NCBI GenBank assembly: GCA_038373865.1
Contig: JAXGGA010001643.1
Coordinates: 80,930 to 144,929, forward strand
Direction of reading: 5' to 3'
Length of the DNA stretch: 64,000 bases
Source of the DNA: Uloborus plumipes
Taxonomy: Eukaryota; Arthropoda; Arachnida; Araneae; Uloboridae
Within the stretch, counting starts at the first letter, position 1; every line of letters starts with the position of its first letter. A program made the translations under genes and the position numbers. Of this stretch, positions 33,664 to 45,302 are shown piece by piece. The notes below the pieces were generated by a model, which saw only the letters and a list, made by a program, of their open reading frames with translations, was not told the DNA's origin and did no database searches.

Positions 33664-34328
33664 GAGTAAAACCTCTCTAAGTAGCAGCTTCTTGGTTTCA
33701 TAAAATTTTAGCCGCTTTAAAGGGTTTTAATTACAAAGAGGAGGTAATTTCTATAAAACCTAATATACAAGAGTTAAACATATTTATTTTTTATTAAAAA
33801 TAAAACTTGATACTTTTATGAAGGGAACAGAGTATTTTATTTGGTGTTTCATAAAAATTGGAACTCCACCGTACCATCCATTGGGGCACCTCTGCTCTCA
33901 GTCGGCGCAATAATTATTAAACCACTCCACTGTTGCGCTATGCTGGATGGATTCAGAATTGTTCAGATTCGAAAATCGTGTGGGATTTATAAAAACACTC
34001 TCGAAATTGTTGCAATTCAGATCATTGACATTCAAATGAACAAGCTTGAATAAAATCTTTAATCTAAAATTATCCTAATCCATCAACAGTCAATAAGACC
34101 TCCCTAAACTGATCTTGAGCCAAAGCGTTGAGGATTAGAGACAGGAAGCAAACATAGGACAGGAAGCATTTTTAAAAAAATTAAATGATGAACCCAATGG
34201 GTGGCATTCAGAAGGATTGGGTGGCCTGCAAGGAGGAATTTTAACATTAGGTCTGTGGGGTAAAAAATATGGCACATGAAAAATTAGCTGTTAAAAGGGA
34301 AGAGGTTTTACTTGAAGAGGTTTTAATG
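33664..34328. mobile_element. pogo/Tigger-like MITE, 665 bp, TA duplication
   Basis: The left end GAGTAAAACCTCTCTAAG and the right end, reversed, CATTAAAACCTCTTCAAG are imperfect inverted copies, flanked by TA at 33662-33663 and 34329-34330. Ends rich in AAAACCTCT are typical of pogo/Tigger relatives of Tc1/mariner. There is no transposase. Confidence 0.55.
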
Positions 34329-34330
34329 TA

Positions 34331-36789
34331 TTTTTATCGTAATCTAATAATGCTGCAGAAAAGTTTTACTTATATTAGTACAGCAACAATTTTTGCAGTG
34401 TAGATAATCAAATTTAATAAAATGAAAAAAACTATTGAATATAATTGACATTATATGGATATTATTTTTTTAAAGGATTATTTTTACTATAGTAAAATAT
34501 TTATGAGTAAATTTTATAATGATAGCAAATTAATCAAAAACAAATACTGTGTCCTAAGTAGCTCCACGTTTAAAGGTGAACTTAATGAATAGCAAAAACA
34601 TTTTGACTTCACAAAAAAAAAAAATTGCAATTCACAGTCAACAACTTTAAATGTTTTGCCAAGTTTTGCTATTTACTTTTAAATCTCAGTTTTACTGTCT
34701 TTTTTTTTTCCCCCAGATGGTACTTTTCGCTTGCTATTTCAAGTTTTTTTATGAGGCAAATTGCTATCTAATATATTTTGTAGAACGGTAAACGTTTGTA
34801 TTAGGTTCAATTAACTGTTTGATTTAATGATCCTTTTAATTTATAAAATAAACATTTAAATATTTTTTAAAAAATTATACATACTTGGAAAAATCTCATG
34901 GTATCGCTAGAAGTTTTGGTTTACGTCTATATCAGGGACATGCCGTTTTGGGTAGGCAAAGCAGGCAGTGCTTACCATAAAGAAAACCGCTTCGTAATTG
35001 CTTCTCAACCTCTGCATCTATACTACGCATTTTGTTAAAAATACACTTGTGCCTCACTTTTTTTCATTATCCCGTCCATACAGTGACTGCGGAAAGCAGA
35101 AAAAAATATACCTTTGCACTCTATTTTCCGCTGAAAATTAGGGACGTTTAGTGCAAAGCAATGTACGTTAGCAAACTTTTCAATGGTTTTGGCTAGAGTG
35201 ACTTTATAGAACCGATACAGATAGTTATTTTCTTCAAACTTTAAAAAAAAAAAAAGACTTATGAAGGAAAGCGAAATTATTAAAAAATTAATATTACTAG
35301 TACATGGAACTTAATTTTCAAAACTTAGCTTTTGAAGTTGATACAGATGCATTCAACAATCTGGGAAAGGTTTCCAGACAATTTTTGGAAAATATAAGAC
35401 TGAAAGCAAATTTAGCAGGTATCTAAGGTTTTTTTGCGTCAAATATATAAAAAAAATATGCTTTTTTCTTTGAAAAATGAACTGAATCAAATGTTCTCAG
35501 AAACTAGTAAAATTTGACTAAACTAATCACAACTGTTTCTGTGGAAAGACTACCTATTTACAAGGTATAGCATGAAGATTGTTCATGTTCACATTACTTT
35601 ATTTCACTAAATGCATTTTATTATAACATATGTATTTATTACTTCACAAATGTTCTCATCTGCTTAACTTGGACATTCTTTGATGGCATATGCCTGGTCG
35701 ATATATACATATTAAACCAAAAGGGAAAAATCATGAGCAATAACTTGAACCAAAACAAAAAAACTTATTGTCATCAATTTTTTTTCAGTCTAACATTTTC
35801 TTTAGTAACGCCAATTTATTATTTCATTGCAGGATAATTCATCTTTGAGAACCATACATTTTACATTTTTATATTCTATGTATCTAATATTTAGAATACT
35901 CGAATCTAATATTTAGTATTGGATTCATTAAAATTTTCGAATTTCAACGGATTTGCACATTTTGAGGTCTGCTCAATCCATTTTGACCATTTTTACTTTC
36001 TTCTATATCTAATAAAAAAAAGAAGGTATTGTATTCTTGAAATTTTTTGATTTTCAACGGATTTGCACATTTTTAGGTGTGCTGAGCAGGATTCAGCAAA
36101 GTGGGCCCACTTGAAAAAACCCTCTATATCGGTAAAGTGGGTTTTTTCAAAATTTATTTCGTATTGAAACCATTTATACTGGAAAAAAACTAAATATTAC
36201 TAATATTTTGATCTATTCTTTGCATAGAAATTGATATTGATCAATAAAGTTATAATATTTTGTTTGTTATAACATTTAGGCTTGGTCAGTACCTGGTACA
36301 GAAATTGCCATCATCCTTTCCTAACAGTTTATTAGGTATTAAAAATAAAATTGCATGTGAATCTCACTTTTTTTTTAATACTTAAAAGATCAAAAAAGCA
36401 ATAATTATTTAAATCAATAAATTCAATTCAGTATCATTTTAAAAATTTACAATATTATAATGCTTTTTCCAAATTTGTAGAAGTTTTTTAGGAGGTCACA
36501 GTGACCTCTCTTCAGGGCTCCCCTGATTTTATGAAATGTAAAAGTAGGTGTACTATGTTCGAATAGCGTATAATATTAAAATGCTTCTTGAAAAAGCCCA
36601 GGTTTTTGATCAAAAACCCAGACGGGCTGGGCTTTTTTATAAAAAACCCTTGTTGTTTCAAACCCTGGTGCTGAGTCGATTTGGACCATTTTTAGAAAAT
36701 GTCCGTCTGTCAGTATGTCTGTATACGTGTGACCAGTTTTTTGTAGCTGCTATATAACAAAAACTAATACATGAAAGAAAAAAACTTTA
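34331..36789. other. Intergenic with repeat fragments
   Basis: No gene was recognised. CAGGGACATGCCG near 34933 looks like a lone hAT left end. TTTCAACGGATTTGCACATTTT occurs twice (near 35940 and 36053). The GGAGGTCACAGTGACCTC block near 36490 belongs to the repeat at 3074, in the opposite orientation. Confidence 0.45.
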
Positions 36790-36797
36790 GTACACAC

Positions 36798-37864
36798 TAG
36801 GGATGCACCGAGTAATCGGCTAATTTGCTGATTATTAACAATCAGCGAAATTTTGCGGATTAATAGGCCAAAAATATATATTTAAGCATTATTTTTTTAA
36901 AGTATACTTTCAACAGGAAGCTATGATAATTTATTTTATCATCAATAAATAAATGTAATTTTCTGCAATCCTTACTATAACATGCTGTATGAAACTGTTG
37001 AGTAAAAACAAAACAAAGTGTTCATACTGTGTACAAAACTGAATGGGATATTGAAAGATAACCCTCTGTTCCATTCCTGAACTTTTAAATTGGAATGCAA
37101 AAACATGAATATTTCATTTCATTCATAATCAGTCAAATTTTGCCAATCAACTGGCACAAAAAAAGGTTTAAAATAAATTACTTCAAGGATACTTGAACAA
37201 AAAACTACGATGGATAAATTTTTTAAAGAAATAAATAATTTTCCTTAAACAGAAGTATAACATGTAATACAAAAGTGTAGTGAGTTAAAACAAATAATTC
37301 AAAGAATGAAATACATAAAAAAAAAAAAAATCCGTTGATATTAATGATTTAATTTTCATATTTTGAATAAATATACACATGGACAATGTTACAACGTTTT
37401 TCACGTGTTCTTACTTTTCTCCCAAGCGCAATGCTTTTACATAATGCCTAATTTTCAAAGGATAAAAGTCTAGAATTAATTGGCTATTGAAAACTAAATT
37501 TAAATTAAGTACTCCTAAATTGAAGTTTTCACCACAGCCTCCCCCTATATATTTTTCTTTTTCAATTTTCATGTCTATTGTGTCAACATAATTTTATTAA
37601 CATTTTATGTAAATTGATTCAAAGAAATCTAGTAATCAAATAAATCTAATTTAAAATTATTTTGGAAAATTGAAATAAAAAAAAATCTCAGAAATAAATA
37701 CCTATTTCTGAGAACGGTATTGTGAAAGAAAATTAAAAAATGATGATGGTTAAATTGAAAAAAAAAATAAAAATAATCATCCTGATCATTAATCGGTTCA
37801 GCCGATTATTAAAAGCTGATTAATCGGTTAATCGGCCAATTTCCATATTATCAGTGCATCTCTA
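36798..37864. mobile_element. hAT-like element, 1.07 kb; TSD GTACACAC
   Basis: It begins TAGGGATGCACCGAG and ends CAGTGCATCTCTA, inverted termini of the TAGRGATGCAC hAT type, with an exact 8-bp duplication GTACACAC (36790-36797 and 37865-37872). Near both ends are clusters of TAATCGG/CCGATTA motifs. The interior has no recognisable transposase. Confidence 0.93.
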
Positions 37865-37872
37865 GTACACAC

Positions 37873-40800
37873 ATATACTCTCAACTAAATTGGTGCATAT
37901 TAAATTTTGGAGCTAATTCCTCCAAGAGGTGTGGAACAATTTAATGTTTTCTGCACTTAGGGTGATTACTATATCTCAAGAAATAACTGGCAGAATATAA
38001 AAAAGGTCCATAGGATGATCCTATCGGGTACAGGGGCTGTGTGTTTTTTCTCATTAATTATGACAGCTATATCTCAAGAAATAATGAACAGTATGAAGCA
38101 AAAATTAATCCTCAGTTACAGGGTACAAGAACTGATTCAATTTTGGCACCAGTGGATTTAAGGGTGGTGGTGCAATCAAAGGTTTTTTTTTTTTTTTATC
38201 ATTGTAACTGCTATATCTCAAGAAATATTGCTACAATTTAAATGAAATGTGGATTTTTCAACGTTGTATCATATGATTACGACTTAATTCATTAAAGTTG
38301 AGGTACTTATCCTTTAGCGGGAACAAGCAAAAAATCACCAAATGTAGAATTCGACGAAATTTCTTACAACCTTGTTTGTTCACAGTTGTATGTTTTCGAC
38401 TTCTGTTTAAGTTGAGTGATTTATAATTCGCTTAGCTTTGCAACATTGGTTGGCGATTTTTGATTTTTCGCTTGCGAACAGCTAACCAATAAGTACCAAA
38501 GTTGATGTCAATATTCATCAGTTTCTTAAATGTGCTACAATAAGAATGAAAACAAAAGCTAAGCTTTAAATAAACTTTGATTGAAAATTCATAGTATTAT
38601 GTACATGCAACTTCATGTGTGATAACTTAATGTGAAAACTTTTGCTTAATATAGGGATACACGTCCTGCGGCTCACAAGTAAATTTCTTGTGCAAAAAAA
38701 CGAAAAATAATTGTTTTAGTAAGTTTGTTTTTAACTCAGAGGGGTAAGAAAGAATAAAAGAAGGATTTCCTGATATGATTTTAAATCACACAGACCAAAC
38801 AAAAATGCTCCGAAATTTATTTGAAGAAAGATTTTAGGACTTTGTAAAGAAAAAGATTAGACTTTAAAATTTTATTTTTCAATTATTAACCAGTGAACAG
38901 CAGACCTATATAGCTTACTAGGCACTGATTCAGCAAACCTTATAATTGCTATAGTAACAACTACCACGAATAAAATTGAAGAAAAAAGAAATGCCATTTT
39001 GGAAATTTTTTTAATGTTTCATTATTCAAGGCCTATGTTTCCAGCATGAATGTTAAAAATCCTGCTTATTTTACTTATACATATTAAACGCTTCACAATT
39101 TTGTCTTTTTTTATGTATTTTTTCGACCACATGTAAAGCATAATTTTAGGGTTTACCTGTAATTTTTCAGCTATCTTTAGTATTTGAGGTTGCAATATTT
39201 TTTCTTATTTTTGGAGTAGTGCACAAAACAATTGAACAAGAATACAAATGCATTTTAAAAATAAATGCAAGCATTTTTGGCACTCACCACATATCAAATG
39301 GATATTTTAGATCTAAAAGCCGCAAAGCAAAAAAAAAAAAATTATTTGGAGTTCTCAGTAAGGAAGCTCTTGAAAGAGATGGCGGTATTTGCCTTGCTGA
39401 CCTCTTAGATATGCAAATCAAGTTTCTATTAGTTGGGGCTTTTGGCGCTGCAAAAATCTTTTACTTCCATTATTATCCAACATAAAAGAAAATGCAAGCA
39501 TGTTGAGAATTTCAACTATCAACAATGTGAACTCATTCATCAAAATTAGTAGATAAATTTCAGTCTCTGCAATCTAATTGCTAATTTTGCTTTCATGGTA
39601 TTTCCCTGAATTTTTAGTTGAATAATGTTTGTAATTTTTGATATCATGATTACTTTTTTTGTTAACTCATCATTTTGTTTGATGTTCATATAGTATTCAG
39701 CTAATGGTAGAATTTAGTCTTTGCACTGTGGCCTAGCTGCTTTTGCACTGTTTGCCAAGAATATTTATTGGATCTTATTTTGCTAGTATTATTACGCATT
39801 GATTTTGTATTGCTGAATAAAATATTTAAGTTCTTTAGTTTTAATAAGTAAAAGGGTGCAACATTATTAAAGTATAAAATTGCAAAAATATTGCTTACAT
39901 GTAACACCTTTTTTCAAAACATGCTGAGTTTTCTTCCTCTGATGGCTAAGCAGCTGTCATAAGAAAGGCTGCTTAGCTTCAGAAGCTCAAAATATTTTCT
40001 TTGCTGAAAAAGGTTTGCCTTTTTAAGCTGAGTCATTTTTTTGCAATATTTTGCAGTTTCGTGCTTTAATATTAGTACTTTTTTCCAAGAAGTCATTCAG
40101 TAAAAAGATTCAATATTTAAATTTAAATTTTCTTAACACTTATTAACTTCGGCGAAGTACTGGTGCATGCTGCCAGGCCCATCATTTAAAAAAAAAAAGT
40201 TCCAGAGGGCAAAGGATATACTCAATATGCATAATTATTATATATAACAAAATATTTTTTTTTAAGTGACAATTTCTCAAAGCCTAGGAGAGGGTGGGGT
40301 ATCAGTTACTCTTCATGAGCCCTTCAATTGGTCTTCTTACATAAGGCTCTCTAATATAGCTCCTGTTATGTATGTGGCTCTTCACTGAAAAAGGTTATGC
40401 ATCCTTAGCTTACTAAGAAGAATTTAGCTTATCATTGCTTAATTATTCATTTTTAATCTAAAACTTTTTTAACTAAACTTTGTAGCCCCGAAGCATGTGT
40501 ATGCATACAATATATGGATAGCTCAGTTATGCCACTCAGAGACTGAAGTTTCATCCTTATTATTCATTCATCAGTCTGGAATTGACAATAATCCAGCTTA
40601 AGGCAAATCATTTCAATGAAGCTGAAAGTGCCAACGAACTGGTAACTAAAGTAAATTTAGCACGACAGCAGCAAAGAAATTTACTTTTGCTACCATGGAG
40701 GCAATTGATTCTCTTAAATGATGGACATGAGAAAAGGTTTTAAACTTAAATATAAATTACTGAACCGTTGTATTCTTATACTTTAATGGTTAATCAATAA

Positions 40801-41179
40801 GTGATTAATACGTTGTCCTCAAATTTTATCACATCTGATAAGTTTTTAATAAGTAACGGTACTAATGTTGACAAAATTGTTACGTAGAGAATATTGCTAT
40901 GTTATATTACATATGCATGCCTCAAATAAGAGATTTTTGGAGCTTCACTCCCCCCCCCCCTCCATTAGTCCTCCACTCACATAGCTTTTAATCTAAGGCC
41001 ATATTTTAATCCCCATATGATATGCCCGTAGATAAAGAGAACGTTTACCTTCCAGGAGGGACATTTTGACTTTGTTACTGCCTGAATACTTTAATTTCAT
41101 TTGTTTTTCCTTGTCAGTCTGACGTTTAAACATTTTTGTTAATTTTCTCACTCATTTGTTCAAAAAAAAAAAAAAGGTT
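37873..41179. other. 3.3-kb stretch with no recognised gene
   Basis: GCTATATCTCAAGAAAT-like motifs recur near 37969, 38065 and 38208, suggesting an old degenerate repeat. Frames of up to 88 codons (39219-39485, +) carry no family motif. No RNA gene was recognised. Confidence 0.45.
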
Positions 41180-41189
41180 TCTCCGTGTC

Positions 41190-41416
41190 GTTGTTGTTGT
41201 TGTTGTTTACATCACATATATTTTCGAGCTCGTGTACTTGGTCACGCAGGACCCGTTTATGAACTCTCGTCCAATATGACAGATAGTACAAGACAGAACA
41301 GGACAGAGTTTACGCTCACGGAGAAGGAAGTTACAACCAGAGCGAGGGCGGGAATCGAACCCGCCGTCCTGGGCTCCCTAGAGTGACGCGCATACCAACA
41401 ACGCCGCCAGGACCTC
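41190..41416 (-). mobile_element. tRNA-derived SINE, 227 bp; TSD TCTCCGTGTC
   Basis: On the minus strand it starts with a tRNA-like head. An A-box-like segment GGCGGCGTTGTTGG is followed by a B box with GGTTCGATTCC near 41349-41359, the internal promoter of RNA polymerase III. After a unique body it ends in a (CAA)n tail near 41190. The exact 10-bp duplication TCTCCGTGTC (41180-41189 and 41417-41426) shows target-primed insertion. The head folds only partly as a cloverleaf, so it is a SINE and not a tRNA gene. Confidence 0.9.
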
Positions 41417-41538
41417 TCTCCGTGTCTTCAAATGATTTTTGATGCCTTTAGTAAACAAACTTCGCAGTTACATCCGTCAAATTTGCAGTTAAGAGACTGA
41501 TTCTCAAAGCCCGTTCAAACTACAACGGTCGTAACTAA

Positions 41539-41835
41539 GGCCCCTATATAGATGAGCCGACGCATCAGGATTAAGTTTCACCACTTTGGATCCAGCACGT
41601 AGTATGTCTTTTTAGCCGGTTGATGAATGGTTGTCTTTTCTGGCAAGCATCGCGTTTTGATAATTTTCACTATGAGCAATGATTAGCGCCTCATGGATTT
41701 GGCAAAGCTTGGCAATGTCCGAAACTTTATTCTGGTAACCCTAGCTCTTCAACAATGAAAATTTGAAAGTGAAAGTTAATGAATGGATCCAAAGTGGTCG
41801 AACTCAAGCTTGATGCGTCGGCCTGTCTATATAAG
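41539..41835. mobile_element. Palindromic MITE, unit 1
   Basis: CCTATATAGATGAGCCGACG at the left is mirrored by GCGTCGGCCTGTCTATATA at the right, and TTCACCACTTTGGATCCA is mirrored by TGGATCCAAAGTGG. A second unit follows immediately. It is non-coding. Confidence 0.75.
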
Positions 41836-42182
41836 GCCCCTATATAGACGAGCCGGCGCAGCGGCGTAGCGTAGGATTTTGCCGCCCGGGGCATGCACCA
41901 TATTTGCCGCCCCTTTCCTTTTCTCCTGCCCCCACCCCGCCCGAGAAATTATGACATTTTTAATTTTTTACTGAATGAAAACAGGATTTTTTTTTTTTTT
42001 TTTTTATAATTCACACCATGTTTTACATTTTAATGTATTCATCCTACAACAGGAAATGCTGATCGAAAAATTCTAATAAATCTTTTTCTAAAATTATTGA
42101 AATGTATGAGAGATAATATTTTCCTTAAATGAAAACATTTTAAGCAGAATAATATTAAACAGCATTGTGCGAGCGTGTCCAT

Positions 42183-43812
42183 TAGGGTGTCCCATAAAAA
42201 CCGAAAGTCGGAATTTTGCAACGCATGCGCTCTTGTTTTTTCCTTTTACATCAAAACAATTGTAAAAAAAGTTTCATGCAATTTGAACAACGGTAACCCG
42301 TGCCGACTTGCATCCGAAAGTGCGAACTAGCCCTTTTTCACTAGGTTAAATCGAAAAAAAAATTTCGGAAATTAAAAATTTCATGTTGATAAAACGCTTC
42401 CCCCACGTCCCCACATGTCCCAAAAAATCATTTATTTAAATTAAAAAATATTTAGGTACCTCAAACGAGGCTTAAAATTCATAATTTTCTTCAAAAAAAG
42501 AAAAGATTTTTTTCTATGTATTTTGTAAACAATGAAATATAAATTTTAAGAAATTATCAAGTTGAAAAATATGAAACGTAAAGTATACAATTAGAGCTAA
42601 ATATAAGTTTTTTTATCTCATTTTATAGTTATTTCTCCCGGAAATTACTCAAAATTAAGGTTTTTTCAAGTTTTAAGTTAATTTTTTCCATTTTAAATAC
42701 AGTTTTTTTATTATTCATCTGAAAGTATGTTCTTTAGTGATTTTGGAACTTCATATTTTTTTTAAATGTATCTAATTTAAAATAAATAAATAGTTAAAAT
42801 AAATAAATTGAAAAAAAAAACTATGACAACAATTTATTTACAACATATATTTACTACAATATTGCAGTACAATAAACATTGCTAAACATACTATTGTTTT
42901 AATGTTTGTTTACTGCAGTCAGAGGATATATTTCGGTGTTCTTGCACGCAACATAACACAAATTGTTTTTGCTCCTTATTAGTTGTTAGTAAACCACAGG
43001 GGCGGATACAAGGGAGGGGCGATCGCTCCCATCTTTCGCTCCTGACTTTTCTCCTGAAGTTTATCGACTTTAAAGTTCAAAAAAGGGTTATTTAGATAAG
43101 CCTCGATGATACTATGAAAAGTGGTTGGGGTTCGGGCCTCTGATCTGGAATTATTTCGAAATTGAAGACCGGAACATTTGTAATAAACATGTGTTAACCA
43201 GGATATGTGGTAAAAAAGGGGGAGGGGGGCAACTAGAAAAAAAAAAACAATCGCCCCTCCCTTGGAACATTTATGGGTCCGCCCTTGGTAAACCATGAAA
43301 GTCCTGCCTCATTTTTACCGCTCTTTCAGCTGTATTACTTACTGGTCTAAGCACTGAGACCATCCTTTTTCCTTCAAGGAATTAAGTGTTATTCGCCCAT
43401 TCTAATTATATACTTTATGCTTCATATTTTTCATCTTGATATTTTCTTAAAAGTTATCTTTCATTAGAATCAAAATACATATAGAAAAAGCTATTTTTTG
43501 AAGAAAATTATGAATTTTAAGCCTCGCTTGGGGTACCTAAATATTTTTTAATTTGGATAAATGATTTTGTGGGACATGTGGGGATGTGGGGAAAGCGTTT
43601 TATCAACATGAAATTTTGAATTTCAGAAAAAAAAAATTTCGATTTAACCTAGTGAAAAAGGGCTAGTTCGCACTTTCGGACGCAAGTCGGCACGCTTTAC
43701 CGTTCTTGGAATTGCATGAAACTTTTTTTACAATTGTTTTGATGTAAAAGGAAAAAAATAAGAGGGTATGCGTTACAAAATTCCGACTTTCGGTTTTTTT
43801 TGGGACACCCTA
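42183..43812. mobile_element. Element with about 440-bp terminal inverted repeats; TSD GTGTCCAT
   Basis: TAGGGTGTCCCATAAAAACC at the left is inverted at the right end (GGGACACCCTA). The inverted match continues for about 440 bp per arm, through the TCGAACTAGCCC-like and ATAAAACGCTT segments. The exact 8-bp duplication GTGTCCAT (42175-42182 and 43813-43820) suggests a hAT-type transposase. It is non-coding. It lies inside the element 41859..44252. Confidence 0.92.
42997..43287. mobile_element. hAT MITE, 291 bp; TSD GTAAACCA
   Basis: It starts CAGGGGCGGATACAAGG and ends GGTCCGCCCTTG, with GGGAGGGGCGAT on both inner flanks. The exact 8-bp duplication GTAAACCA lies at 42989-42996 and 43288-43295. 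This is the innermost layer of the nest. Confidence 0.92.
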
Positions 43813-43822
43813 GTGTCCATGT

Positions 43823-44008
43823 CAGTGGCGTACATAGCGCCCCCGCAACCCCCGCGGCGCGGGGGGGAGCAAGACGATTGAGGGCGCTCGATCCAGAAAA
43901 ATAGCACTATGAGTTACACGGGGAATTTTTTTTTTTAATTTTAATAGGGGGTAGGGGCGCACTTATAAATCTTCCGGGGGAGCGCATCTTAGTCTATGTA
44001 CGCTACTG
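43823..44008. mobile_element. hAT MITE, 186 bp; TSD GTCCATGT
   Basis: It starts CAGTGGCGTACATAGCGC and ends CTATGTACGCTACTG, with the exact 8-bp duplication GTCCATGT (43815-43822 and 44009-44016). Its target overlaps the right-hand duplication of the element 42183..43812, so it inserted later, precisely at that junction. Confidence 0.93.
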
Positions 44009-44529
44009 GTCCATGTCAACGCCAGTGATAACGGACTGCATGCTGCATGTCCGTTTGCAGGCAAGTTTGATTTGAAGGGAGAGGGGATAAAAAAGCTTTT
44101 GATGCAGTTTTAGTTATACATAATTTGTCATAAAAAAAATCTGCCGCCACTTAAAAAAAAAAATCCCAAGTTATTGTTGCAGAATTTGCCGCCCCTAGCA
44201 AAGTGCCGCCCGGGGCGAGTGCCCCCTTTGCCCCCCGCACGCTACGCCACTGAGCCGGCGCATCAAGATTAAGTTTCACCACTTTGGATCCAGCGCGTGT
44301 TTGAGTGGTTGTCTTTTCTGGCTAGCAATCGCGTTTTGGTAATTTTTCACTGTGAGCAATTATTAGCGGCACGTGGATTTGGCAAAGCTTAAAAATGTGC
44401 CAAATCCCTTTTCTGGTAACCCTACTCCACAACAATGAAAATTTGAAAGTAAAAGTTGAGGAATTGGATCCAAAGTGGTGAAACTTAATCTTGATGCGTC
44501 GGCCTATCTATATAGGCTGCGTTCAGAGT

Positions 44530-44650
44530 ATTCGCCCGGGCGTTTAAGCCGTGACGTCATAAATAGTTGCCGAGCCGAGCCCGGGAAGTTGTGCTGGACA
44601 GCACTTGTGCCTTTCGGGAAGAAACAAAATGGCGGACACAACAGCAAAAA
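44530..44650 (+). promoter_or_regulatory. Putative TATA-less promoter: CRE and YY1-like motifs
   Basis: A perfect CRE palindrome TGACGTCA (44552-44559) is followed by a CpG-richer patch with CCCGGGAAGTTG and then AAAATGGCGGAC (44626-44637), a close match to the YY1 motif that sits at the start of many housekeeping genes. The patch is unusually GC-rich for the window and lies about 0.6 kb upstream of the ACBD-like exon. Promoter activity is inferred from motifs only. Confidence 0.45.
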
Positions 44651-44776
44651 GTTATACGCGGCGGTCAATGCAGGAACAATCCTGCATTCGCTCCTATATT
44701 TCGGCCCAAAATGATACCATTCTTAACCTTGGCGGCAATTATTGTTCATCTACCGTCATGGTTCAGCGTGGGATCG

Positions 44777-44902
44777 AAATGACTTTAGATCCAATTCATT
44801 CACTTTTACTTTTAATTTTTCATTGTTGTAGTGTGGGGTTACCAGAAAAAAAGTTTTGGCGCATTGCTAATCTTTGCCAAATCCACGTGCCACTTGAATT
44901 CC
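44777..44902 (-). repeat. Partial inverted copy of the 41.5-kb palindromic MITE
   Basis: On the minus strand it repeats GCACGTGGATTTGGCAAAG, then a TCTGGTAACCCC stretch and CAACAATGAAAAATTAAAAG. These are interior segments of the MITE units at 41539 and 41836. No terminal repeat survives. Confidence 0.6.
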
Positions 44903-45232
44903 GTACTTACCCCGTAAATTTGCGCCCTCATGCAGCTCTGTATCTCTCCTTTAATTCTATCCTCCTATAAACTTTTTACGATTTAAATAATGAGTGGCAA
45001 CAAATTTCTGTAAACCTTGACATCACAACCATAACACAATTTTAGATAGCAACAGCGAGAGGTTGTGCTTGTGTGCGAAATTGGTCAAGTGAGGGAATCT
45101 GAAGAAAAAATAAAGCTGTTCCTATATTGTATACAATATTGGCAATACTAAAGTTTCATTACTTGATGATAGTAGTTTAGAAATGTAAGATTTCTTAGAA
45201 AACGACATTATATGTTAAATAATTTGACAGCC

Positions 45233-45302
45233 ATGGAAGTTGCAACTACAGAAGAAAAATTTCATGCCGCAGTGGAACTTATTAAGAATCTACCTAAATC
45301 AG
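45233..45302 (+). CDS. Candidate first coding exon of an ACBD4/5-like acyl-CoA-binding protein
   Basis: The 70-nt exon encodes MEVATTEEKFHAAVELIKNL followed by PKS and the first base of a Gly codon. It stops at a splice donor (CAG then GTATTG at 45303) in phase 1. The family's acyl-CoA-binding domain starts in the same way (TEExFxAAVxVIxxLPKNG), so helix 1 of that domain is represented. Such proteins bind long-chain acyl-CoA, and ACBD5 anchors peroxisomes to the ER. The next exon, which should carry the YKQATxGxC helix, was not found in the window, so the intron may exceed 18 kb or the gene may be broken. A frame opening at 45212 would add nine residues. Confidence 0.55.

Larger units (their letters stand above)
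41859..44252. mobile_element. hAT element; TSD AGCCGGCG, with further insertions inside
   Basis: It starts CAGCGGCGTAGCGTAGG, ends CGCTACGCCACTG and is flanked by the exact 8-bp duplication AGCCGGCG (41851-41858 and 44253-44260). GCCGCCCGGGGC occurs near both ends. After removing the two elements inside it, about 560 bp remain, so it was itself a MITE. Confidence 0.93.
41836..44513. mobile_element. Palindromic MITE, unit 2, invaded by nested hAT elements
   Basis: It has the same ends as unit 1 (CCCCTATATAGACGAGCCGG ... TCGGCCTATCTATATAGG). Removing the insertion 41859..44252 and its duplication leaves about 276 bp, matching unit 1 (297 bp). This is therefore a head-to-tail pair of one MITE. 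Confidence 0.75.

Noticed and set aside
41341..41416. A tRNA gene on the minus strand
   Set aside because: The B box is good, but the head lacks a clean acceptor stem and is followed by a SINE body, (CAA)n tail and target duplication.
44605..44970. 121-codon frame starting near the YY1-like motif
   Set aside because: Its second half is the inverted palindromic-MITE fragment at 44777..44902, and no conserved motif is present.
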